A stretch of 64,000 bases of DNA, taken from Episyrphus balteatus (Eukaryota; Arthropoda; Insecta; Diptera; Syrphidae). The stretch's first letter is position 1; the number at the start of each line of letters is the position of its first letter. Shown here piece after piece: positions 12,336-24,300 of this stretch. Made by a program: the position numbers and the translations under genes. The notes under the pieces were generated by a model. It saw only the letters and a program-made list of their open reading frames with translations. It was not told where the DNA came from and did no database searches. Location: NCBI RefSeq assembly GCF_945859705.1, contig NC_079136.1, positions 6,179,501-6,243,500 of the forward strand. The letters are read 5' to 3'.

Positions 12336-15300
12336 CTAAAAAAATAGAATAAAATTCATACAAAAAATGACAGTTTTTGAAATACAAAATGGAGGCAAGG
12401 GGGTTTTTTTTAAACTAACTTGTAAAATCTGATTCGTGGAATGCAGTTCGCAATCGCTGCGACCGTGTAAGGTCGTGTTTCTGGCGGCTCTGTTCGTCAT
12501 CGAACGACGTCGTCGAGATGATCCCCCCACCGAAACACTGGAACGTTTCCTAAATAAAAAAGACTGAAAGTAAATGAAATAATTTTTGAATCCATTTGAA
12601 AGGTAACGCATATATAAACATACACACACACGAATTTACAAATTACACACACACACATACAAAAACACAAACAAAACTTTCTTCTTCCTCCACTCGAAAG
12701 ACCAGCGCATCATGCAAGTAATAAACGTTCATATATGCATTTTAAATAAAACAGAACTTTATATTCCTGGCTTGCAAACATACCTTGAAGGCTCCTCGAA
12801 ACTTATTGCTCATTATGTTATAGAGCAATGGATTGATGCACGTTGATAGATAATACAGAACACCTGAGATATACGTCATAATATTGTACAGCTTAATAAC
12901 TATAGAACTGTGAGAGCCATCACCGCCACCACCGTAAACTGCAATTAATCGTTGTGCATGAAATGGCGCCCAACACAGGAAGAATGCAATAACAACTGCA
13001 ACTGTAATTAAGTAAATATATCGCCAAAAGGCATAAATAAGAGTTTTTGGGTAAGATTAATATTTTTATAATTAAATTGCTAATTCAAATGGAAAAATCA
13101 ATCAATTTTATAACAATAAATATAAAGTTTGTGAAGCTTTAGTTTAAGAGAAAACATATATAACATATGATCAAATTAACCTCAAACTATGAAACAGGAA
13201 AATATTATTTTGTTTTTCGAAAGAAATTGTTTTTGATAAATATGAGCTTCCAGTGAAAAAAAATCTGAATAATTACAACTATAAAGTATCTGGTAGATTG
13301 TTTGCATAGAAATTGATGTTCAAAAGAAAAAGGCCTAATGAATTCTGAGAACTCGCAATGAAATAGCAAAATCAAAGTTTTTTTTTTTTCGTAGAAAGGC
13401 ATACGAAATGAATTCGAATGAAGCTAAATATTTTTTTACGTAATATAACGTAATATATCATTAATTAAGGTTTTTTGTATATGATAAAGTATTAAGTAAC
13501 ATTTTATGACTTGTAATATAATTACTCTCATGAGGACGTTGGGTAGAGGTCAAATATTTTGATGATTCGATTGCATAAATTTTACTAGATATAACATTGA
13601 TTATGGTTTCTTTGGAGACTCTGATAGTACATAACGCGTTACGACCACGTAACGCGTTACATTCATAACACACTCCACACTACCTCTAATTGGTTGAACA
13701 AAAATACCCTATCTACATGTTTAGGTTCATTTTGAAAGATGGTGAAAGTTTTGAGTTTACATAAATTCAACAAAGTACAGATTTGTGGGACATAAATCCG
13801 GCACAAAAAGTATAGGAATGCACTATGCAAAGAAGACAAGAATGCTATTGTACATTGCATTTTACTCTCCATCACACTTTCAACTTGGAAAGTTTTAAAA
13901 AATACTTTGATGCAAAGAGCACCAGCACCTAAGCCTTAAACGAAGGAAAAGGATGATAAATGAAATTCTTCACATATCAACAAAGCTGACACGTACAGGG
14001 CCGTCTTTAACTATCTTGGGGCCCTTGGGCACACAAGAATTTGGGGCCCTTTTGGAAAGTAAAATAAGTACAATGGTTGGCTAAAAGGCAATGGTTGGTT
14101 ATAAAGGGGTGCAAGTATATCGTTCCATATAAAGTACCTAGTGTCTTTATTATTGGCAGGGGGTGTCAATAATACGTGCATTTGAGACATCAAACGTTGC
14201 CACTGCTAATAATTGTACATTTTATATTGCCAATAATTATACCCTGTATCCGTTATAAGTTTCAGTTTGAAGAATTGGAAAAAAAGAGCTCAAACGGATT
14301 GATAGATTTGCTAAAAACTCGGTACAAACTATTTGTACGTGATTTCCAAGAGCCGTTATTTTATTTTAATGTCTCCTTTTTAACGTATATATCCAATGTA
14401 AAGTTTTCGAGATATTTCTCAAAAACGGATAACGATTTTGCTTTGAAAAAAATCCATGTAATGCTGCAAATAAAGTCGCACTTTTGATAGAAGGAAAATG
14501 TTTTTGGACCGTTATTAACGCCATCAAATTATTGCCATCAAAACGATTTGTTAATGTAAACGACACAACCGATTTCAATGAAAATTTTAACAGAAAAAGG
14601 TTTATACTAATATTAAAATTAAGAAAACTTAAAAAAAAATATTTTTGGATTTAAAAAAAATTTTTTTTTTTTTTTTTTTGAAAAAGTTATTTAATGAACT
14701 TTAAATACGAGAGCAATTCGCAATTCAAATTAAAAAATGTTTGGGGGTGCCAACCATTGTACCAAGGCGTTTTCCATTGAACCAAAACATTGATGTACCG
14801 TCGATGAGCCGGCAATAGTTTTTTCTTAAACGTTTTCCAACGGAAAAAGTATTGATGTTTTTTTTTGCCGACGAATTGATTCTTTTTTCGTCTTTTAATA
14901 CGAATCTACACGTATTTTTACACTAATTTTAGCACGCACTGCAAATTTGACAGTTTTGCAAACTCCAAACGAAATTATTATTTAAAGAAAAAGATAGTGG
15001 AAGAGAATTCGTTGTTTTTATTAATAATAAATAATCTTACCTTCAGTTAAAAAAAAAAGATATTTTTCTTGTTTTTTGAAAATATTATTGTCTTATTTTT
15101 TGGAAAATTGAATTTGGGTTTGGTCGTTTGGATTTAAATTTTTGTCCGCATACGACGCCACATAATTTGTTTTCATTTTGAAAACATATATTTTCCGTAT
15201 AGGTGTAAAACTTTTTTTGGTTGCCATATAAAAACTAAAATTTTTGTTAGAAGGTCTGCCCGCCAAAAATGTTTTGAGAATAAATGTGTGAGAGAAATTT

Positions 15301-18300
15301 TCGTTCCTTCGGGGCCCCCCTCAGAATGGGGGCCCTGGGCACGGGCCCCGTGTGCCCTTATGGTAAAGACGGCATTGGACACGTATTGATATGGAAGATA
15401 CGAGATGAGCACTTATGCAGTAGCTTTGGTTTGGTTTTAGGATAAAAAAAAGCTTTCAAAAATAGTTCTTCACAAGAGTTTTATTTTTATATCTGCCTGT
15501 TTCTTGTCAGATTTTTTACTTTAAACGTCTGCTATTTTTATACTATTGTTTGGTTTTTTTTTTTAAATTCTATTGAAGTGCAGTATTTAAATATAAAAAG
15601 TGAGCAGACAGAATTAATGTCTGTCTGTCTGTGAGGCTGCGTATTTGTCGAGGCATAACCAGTGGAATGATTTCCCATGAACTTGTTAGCTAAGAGATGT
15701 TTTCTATAACGGAATATTAAGTTTAACATACGTCCTTCTGTGTCAATTAAGATTTCTCGCTGATTACCGTAGAGAAATTGAATATTTTATAACCAAAAGC
15801 AATTTACCTTGCATTATAATAACTCATATGCAAAAGTTTATTTATCACAAAAACGGATCTTATGACTTTGATAAACATTTTTGTTTACAATGTATCAATA
15901 ATGTAGTACTTTTAAAATTTAAAAAATTATTTTTTAAATTGTTATTAACGGTATCTATGATATAACAGTTGTTTTTTTTTTTATTTCTCCTTTATTACTA
16001 AAACGATTTAAAAGAAAAAATTTAAACAGAAGTGTTTGAGTGGCCACAATATTATAATCTTAAAACAAATTTTTAATAATAAAAAAAAAAATTAAAATCG
16101 ATTTTAAGATTTGATTTCTTTTTGGAATTTTGACTTTTATGTAAAATATAATAGTTATAAGGTAATTTTTTATTTGAAATCCATTTAAAATTTTTAGCAA
16201 TTTATTGAAGGTAAGAGGGTAGTCTCATCAGTAAATAAAGTTGCTCATCTTCCCACACAAACTCAACAGTATTTCAACTATTTTGAATGCCTTGCTCTGT
16301 TTTTACAATTGTTTGATTGAGTTGATCTAAAAATACATATTTATGAAATTGTATGTTTCTTTTCTAAAGGCAATTGTTTTTAGGCTAGAAAAGTGATGAA
16401 CCTTTTTTACTTGCGATATAGGTAGATACTATACAGAGTGTCCCAAAAGTAATGGATCAAACGAAATATGCTGATAGGACAACTTTAGGGCTCTCAGAAT
16501 TTAGTAACTTGTTCATCCCAAATCCTTACGGTTTTCAATTTAATGCAGTTTTTGTGAATTATCGAAAAATCTCGACTTTGCAACAGTATTTTGCTTCCTC
16601 CGGTCATAATTGATTTTTGTTTTTTACAATTCTTTCACTAAAACATTGGCTAATAAGAATTAATAATTATTTAATCAAAATATTTTTTATTTCATACGCC
16701 ATTTTGCTGCAAATTAATTAACAGTTCCATGTTTTATAAAAACTCAATTACTTAATTTTTTTTCAGAGCAACACACTGCAAAAAATTTGTATGGTGTGAC
16801 ACAGGTTAATTATTTTAAAAACTTGCCAAGTTATTGCACTTTTCAAAAATGTATAAAAGTTTCCAAACTTGAAGTTAGAACAAGAGATATTACAATTTTA
16901 ATGCAACAAAACAGGCCTTTTCAGAGAAAAATAACAAAGAAAAATAAACACATTTCCTCGACTGTTGTTTGTTTATTTCTTTTTGAATAAAAGCCTCGAT
17001 TTTTGTTTGTTATTTTGCTCTGAAAACCCCTGTTTTTTGCATTAAAATTGTAATATCTTTCGTTCTAATTTGAACTTTGGAAATTTTTATATAATTTGAA
17101 AAGTGCAATAACACGGCAAGTTTTTAAAATAATAAACCAGTATCACACCATACAATTTTTTTTCGGGATGTTCCTCTCAAATAAAAGTAAGAAATTGAGT
17201 TTTTTATAAAACATGGAACTGTTACATAATTGGCAGCAAAATGGCGTATGAAATAAAAAATATTTTGATTAAATAATTATTTATTCTTATTAGCCAATGT
17301 TTTAGTGACAGAATTGTAAAAAACAAAAATCAATTATGACCGGAGGAAGCAAAATACTGTTGCAAAGTCGAGATTTTTCGATAATTCACAAAAACTGCAT
17401 TAAATTGAAAACCGTAAGGATTTGGGATGAACAAGTTACCAAATTCTGAGAGCCCTAAAGTTGGCCTATCTGCATATTTCGTTTGATCCATTACTTTTGG
17501 GACACCCTGTATAGGGCAAGTTTAGTATTCGTAAAAAAAATTGGGTGATTCCTTAGAGGACAAATTGAATTTTTTTCTTAGGACCAAAACTAACGGTACC
17601 TTTCATATAACGGAAATAGAAAGTTAATTTAAAAAAAAAAACCGCTCTAACGATTTTGATTAAAATTTGTGTGTGTAGTTTTACGCATAAAAACCCACTC
17701 TTGAAATAAAAAAAATATTTTTTGTACAGTTATTTACGGTAGGTACCTGTCATAGAACAGTTTTTTTGATTTATGAATATCTCGTTTAAAGCGGGTTTTT
17801 TTTTGAAAATTTTCAAAAATCACATTTTTTGTATTTTTTAAAAATATTTCAAAATTTTTTTTTGAAGAATCAATTTTTTGAAAATAGGTTTGTTAAAAAT
17901 ATCGAAATTTCGTGTGTAAATTAATTATTTCTTTAAAATGGCATACCAACATTTTTTTTTTGAAAAATGATAAAAATTTTTTGTATATAAAAAATTATTT
18001 TTTTTTAAAAATACGGCTTTAACGATTTTCAATTTTTTTTTTAAATATATTTTTTTGTAAAAAATCATTTAAAAAAGTATTTAATTAATTATAAAAACAG
18101 ATTTTTTTAATTTTTCTCTAAATTTTCTCTAATTTTCTTGAATAAAAAGCTTTAACATTAGAGTTACTTTAAGCATAAGAGCAAAAAATAAATGTTCATT
18201 GATTCATTTCTCTTACTATTTTTTCTGTTATTTAAGTTTTCTTTTTTTTTTTCGTATTTTGATAACTCCGACTCACATTAACCTCGCATTGTATTTTTTT

Positions 18301-21300
18301 GTTTGTTTGTTTTTTATTTGTTTCCCATTTCCATTTCAAGTACAATAACTTATTTTGATTGGGTACATTTCGCTTTTTGTTTACGGGCTTCAGGTTATTT
18401 TCCCTTCAATTTTACGAATTGTTTTGGATTTTGAAGAATTTTGATTAGAAAATCAATACCACTGTTTACGAAATCTTAGAAGTGAACCGGGTAGTCAAGC
18501 AGTTTAAACCGAAATTCCTGAATTTTCTTAGTGGCAACCACTATGTGGTTCACTTCCTTCAAATATGTCTAAAGTATAGTAACTTTTTGTTTATTAGATC
18601 TATCCCCAAAAGACTGTTTTTGTTCTCTATTCCTAAAATTGCGTTACGGTTGTTTTGCAAGCAAAAGCTCCAAGATACTATGAAATATTACATCTCAAAA
18701 AATATTTTTAGTTCTTCCAAGAACTGAAGAAAAATAACTACAGGTTCTTAAAGAAAATTTCATCACAAGACTAAACAATTTCATTGAAAGACGAAGTAAA
18801 TGATGTGATTCCTTTTATCGATTCTCATCGATATGGTCACTTTAAGGTATAAAATTTCTGGAAATGGGCTTTGAAAAGTTCGAAGAAAATCTACAAATTT
18901 CTAAGACAATATTCATCTGATGTGAGTGGAGTCAATTTAAAATGGCTATTAGACTAAGTGGGGCCTTTATATTTAGAAAAGTTTTAATTGGTTTGATATC
19001 ATTGATGTTTGATAGATTGACATGAAGATAGTGAAACATTCCACTATTATGGAAGATTTGATTTATTGAAAGAAAGTGCGTGTAGTTTCAAGAAATTGCC
19101 TTGTTAAATGAGGAGTTATAGTCTGTCGTTTTTTACCCTATATGTACATTAGGATGTGTCACTTTTGTATGGCCGAAAAAAGTACCCTAATTTTGCAATG
19201 TAATAGTGGTCAAAATAGTACGTAAAAAAAATTATAATATTGTTCGTCTTTGGCTCGCTCAAATCGGTTCAAGTTGTTAGGAAAAAACGATTTTATATGA
19301 AAAAAATTATTTTGTTTTCTTCGCATATTTTTTCGCAGCTTTTTTACTTAGTGTTCAATTCCAACAAATATAAGCTTATAAGTTTTTCTTTTTATTTTTT
19401 GTATTCAAACGGCGCAATTAAAAAATAACATACAGGGTGTTCCAAAAGTAATGGATCAAACGAAATATGCTGATAGGCCAACTTTAGGGCTCTCAAAATT
19501 TGGTAACTTGTTCATCTCAAATCCTTACGGTTTTCGATTTAATGCAGTTTTTGTGAAATTTCGAAAAATCCCGACTTTGCAACAGTATTTTGCTTCCTCC
19601 ACTCATAATGGATTTTTGTTTTTTACAATTCTGTCACTAAAACATTGCCTAATAATAAAAAAAAATCATGTGTGAAATTAACACGTGGTAGAAGTGAAAC
19701 CTTAAAAAATCATTTTTCTTGCAAAAAAAAATAAAATAGAAAAAATCTACCTATTTTTATTCTATCACCTTCAAATCCATGTTTTTTTATATGACAACCT
19801 ATATAAATTTTATATCATCTGAAAGCTTGTTGTCTTAGCTCAAAATATATATATCGATCAGGTCTATGAGACATCTACAAAAAGAGCTAGAATTTTTTGA
19901 ACTCGATCAATTTCCATAAAAAAAGCGAAAAAAGACGAATTTTTATCTTCTCACGCTATTAAATGCATTTTTTACCTAAAAACCTATAAAAATTTGTATA
20001 CCACCTGAAAGCTTATTATCTTAGCTCAAAATATATATATCGATCAAGTTTATAAGACATCTACAAAAAGAGCTAGAATTTTTTAAACTCGATGTAATTT
20101 CATCCAAAAAGCAAAAAAACATTCTTGTTTATGTTCTCATGCTATTAAATCAATTTTTTGTTTGACAACCTATACAAAATTTTATACCATGTGAAAGCTT
20201 ATTCTTTCACCTTGTAGTCAACCATGTCGAATTTCCAGACTGAGATTACGGTACTTCCTATACTGGTAGCTGGTCATCGCCAACAGATCACCACAGGTGT
20301 TTTGAGGTATTTTTAAATTTTTTTCAATTTAAGATTGTGTAACTTGTGGAGCACGTAACGTTATGTGTGATATATCAAATAAAAGTTTATGTTATCAGCA
20401 TTCGTATTAAGGTTAAATCAAATTTGTATGTGCACTAGATCAAAAGATATAACGTGTGTTGGAAAAGAACATCTTTTTACCGTTATTTTCGAATTTTGAA
20501 TATGAAATTAATTGAAATTTTTTACAATTATAATTTATTTAATTACCTATCTACAGTACAAATTTCATTCATCTTTCTATTAAATATAACAAGTTGAAGT
20601 CGTTTCGCGTTTTCGTTTCATCTTGTTTCAAATCACTACGATACTAAAGAAGTTTTCTCTTCAAAAATAATTAATTAATCAAAATATTTTTCATATCATA
20701 CGCCATTTTGCTGCAAATTAATTAACAGTTCCATGTTTTATAAAAACTCAATTTCTTTCTTTTATTTCAGAGCAACACCCTGAAAAAAAATTTGTATGGT
20801 GTGGCACTGGTTTATTATTTTTAAAACTTCCCGTGTTATTGCAGTTTTCAAAAATGTATAAAAATTTCCAAAGTTGAAATTAGAACAAAAGATATTACAA
20901 TTTGAATGCAAAAAACCAGACGTTTTCAGAGCAAAATAACAAACAAAAATCGAGGCTTTTGTTCAAAAAGAAATAAACAAACAACAGTCGAGAAAATGTG
21001 TTTATTTTTCTTTGTTATTTTTCTCTGAAAAGCCCTGTTTTGTTGCTTTCAAATTGTAATATCTTCAGTTCTAACTTCAATTTTGGAATTTTTATAAATT
21101 TTTGAAAACTGCAATAACACGGGAAGTTTTCAAAATAATAAACCAGTGCCACACCATACAAATTTTTTTCAGGGTGTTGCTCTGAAATAAAAGAAAGAAA
21201 TTGAGCTTTTATAAAACATGGAACTGTTAATTAATTTGCAGCAAAATGGCGTATGAAATGAAAAATATTTTTATTAATTAATTATTTCTTATTATTAGGC

Positions 21301-24300
21301 AATGTTTTAGTGACAGAATTGTAAAAAACAAAAATCCATTATTAGTGGAGGAAGCAAAATACTGTTGCAAAGTCGGGATTTTTCGAAATTTCACAAAAAC
21401 TGCATTAAATCGAAAACCGTAAGGATTTGAGATGAACAAGTAACCAAATTCTGAGGCCCTAAAGTTGGCCTATCAGCATATTTCGTTTGATCCATTACTT
21501 TTGGGACACCCTGTATATTTCAAAAATCTCTAAAAATTCAAATTTCTTCGATTTGTTCTTATATTTTGATTGAGCCAAAGATATTAATTAAAATGAAAAT
21601 TTTAAACGCAGGATTTATTTTTAATAAGTAATGCAACTTTTAAAAGCTATTACATTTGAAAATTCCATACTTTAGCATTTTGACACACCCTAATGTACAT
21701 GTCATCGTGGAGGTCTGCAAATAGATGTCTCTCTTATTCTAAAATTTCATGCATAACCAAAATCTAAAAAAAATATTTGTATTTTTATACAAATTTATAA
21801 TTAAAAGAAAAATTCTTTCTAAAAATTCATTCAAAAGTTAGTGAATTCTCATTAACGTGGGTGTCTTGTAAATCAAATGCCATTGAACAGAAAAAAAACC
21901 TTTCAGAAATTATTTGTTAAACAAAAACACAAAATTATGCTAATAGTATTTGAAAGAAAAGACCGACCGACCGACAGTTTGAAGAAGAATTGAAATGTAA
22001 TTGGATTCATCAGTATAAAAAAGGAAATAAACAAAATTAAATTAGTCCTTAAATACCTAACCAAAAAAAAAATAAAAAATAAATCTTTTTTTTTTATTTC
22101 CAAATTTAATCAAATTGATGGAATGTGTACTTTAGGTTTTAACGAAGATTTATTATTATTATTTGATTTTGATTTACTTCCTAAAAATGATGAAGTAATT
22201 TCATGTGATTACACAATTCCAACCAGCACCATGTTTTTATTCAATTCTGAGGAAATTGTTTGAATAGTTTATTGAGTGAAGGCATGTGCCACTGTGGGAT
22301 ATATTTATACTATCAGGATAAAATTATTGTATTCATTTCAAAAATAAATAATAATTCGATTTAATTCTTGAGAAGACCAAAGCTTCAAGAATTTGTTTTT
22401 TATTGTTATAAGAATAAACAAGAATTCCTTGAAAATTCATGGTATTTAATTTGATTTGGAGAAAATTATTAAAATAAATGGATTAAAATTGAGAAAAAGG
22501 TTCTTTTCCATAGTTTTTTTAATGTAATTTATAATAAATATTTTAGTTTATTTGAAACAGCTGCCACTCTCATAAATTAGGTACATATACACTGAGGGAA
22601 AAAACGCAACGTAAAATGTAAAATGTTCAACGTTGATTTAATGTTGAAAAAATTAACATGAAACTTCTTCAAAATAAAATTATTGAAACAACGTAAGAAA
22701 TTTTTTTATTTTTGTCGGACTTCAGCTTTTGTTGCATATTATCACTCTAATTTTCAACAGTGAGATAGCACGTTGGTAAAGCATTCGCCTAGTAACACAA
22801 GAGTTGTAGGTTCGATCCCCAGCTGCCCATTTTTTCTTTTTTTTTTTTTTAATAAATTCATGCTTTTTTAAAGTTGAAACAACTTTGATTTAAAGATGCT
22901 TTATAACGGTAAACCACGTGGTTTTCTTTGATTTAAAGTTGTTTTTTCCCTCAGTGTATAGGCTTTGTGACTTTATGATACCCCATTTTCTTTTATTGAA
23001 ATGACACGATTAAGGAAGATTAAGTCACAACATTATCAGGGTGGAGTCAAAGTCGTTGAATATAACTATTCCATTGAGGATTGAGCCTACTCCTATGAAG
23101 TGTTTTAACTTCCTTTTCATTGTTGTAAATTTCTCATGTGGGCTATTGAAGGATATTTAATATACTCGTATTTAACTATGGTAGATTTAAAGATATAAGA
23201 GATGAAAAAGTGTGGCTTTAATTTGCTGTGAAATTTTACTGTTTCAATAAAAGTGTAATGCACAAGTAAAATCACTTATAAATTAGTAAGAAACTTGAAC
23301 AAAAAAATACGCAGTTTGCTTTTTAGGTCTAAGTTTAGCTTCACAAGAAAAAACTTTCTAGCTTAATTTTTCCTTCTTAAGTGAAAATGAGTTTAAATTA
23401 TTGGAAACTGCACCACAAAATAGCTTTGGATCAGTATTGTGAAAAAATTTTCTTGGATTTCTTATAAGATTCTCTCGAATATAAGGCAATTATTTACTTG
23501 GGAACAAATTATTCCAATTGAAAGAAAGTACTTCTTAAAAATTCTTTCAATGCTCTTTTTTACTGGTTGGTGTGAATTTAATCTCTAGAATTCAAACATT
23601 TAATTGATTTTGAACCCCATCCAGACAAAAACTCAGATATTTTTTTGTACAAATAGAAAAAAAAAATAAAACTTCCGTTTACCAAAGATACATTAAATTG
23701 AATGGGATGCTCAGAAGTTAGGGAAAAGGAAATGAAAAAGTGCGAATGAAAGTTAACAAAAGGAAGTTGTAATAGGATGAAAAAAAAATTATTCAAATAA
23801 GTTCTTTCAATAAAAAAAAGGGTTTTCCACAAAATGACGAGGCAGCAAACAGAAAGAATTGATTTTAAAATTTTACGTGGGTATAAAAGAAGTTATTAAA
23901 TATTTAAATATAAATAAATGTTGCCATGAGTTTTAACATGTTGAAATTTTTAGAACTTAGACGATCAAAAGAATACAATAAAAAAAAATAAATGCAAATC
24001 CCTTTCAAAAATAATAATATGCTTCTAAATATGAAAGAGTGACTAAGGTATTTTCGAGTCATTTTTTGATATTTAAGTATTTTTTCTTCGTTCCCTCAAT
24101 TGTTATTTTATTTACGCCAAAAATGATCCACAAAAAAATACATCTAAACAAACTTAACTGATTTATTTTGATGTAGTTATTCACAATCTGTTTCTTTGTT
24201 TATTTTCTAGTTAATATTGTTTAGACAACTTTTTTTTCATGTGCATTAACACAAGGCACACGATTTGATTAAATATATTAATAGTGAGGAACAATTTCTG

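Larger units (their letters stand above)
19147..21695. mobile_element. Outer TIR element AA, containing B copy 2
   Basis: TIRs are CATTAGGATGTGTCACTTTTG at 19147 and its near-complement, gcattttgacacaccctaatg, ending at 21695, with TA on each side. Inner arms also pair (ctttggctcgctcaaatc near 19251 with gattgagccaaagatat near 21572). The middle is occupied by B copy 2 (19433-21513). No coding sequence. Confidence 0.75.

Noticed and set aside
12336..12629. 97-codon minus ORF overlapping receptor exon 3
   Set aside because: It reads exon 3 in the wrong frame and runs through intron 2; the phase-0 reading joins exons 2 and 4, this one does not.
13632..13661. Repeated aacgcgttac motif forming a short palindrome
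   Set aside because: Two 10-base palindromic copies 20 bases apart are too short to call an element or regulatory site on sequence alone.
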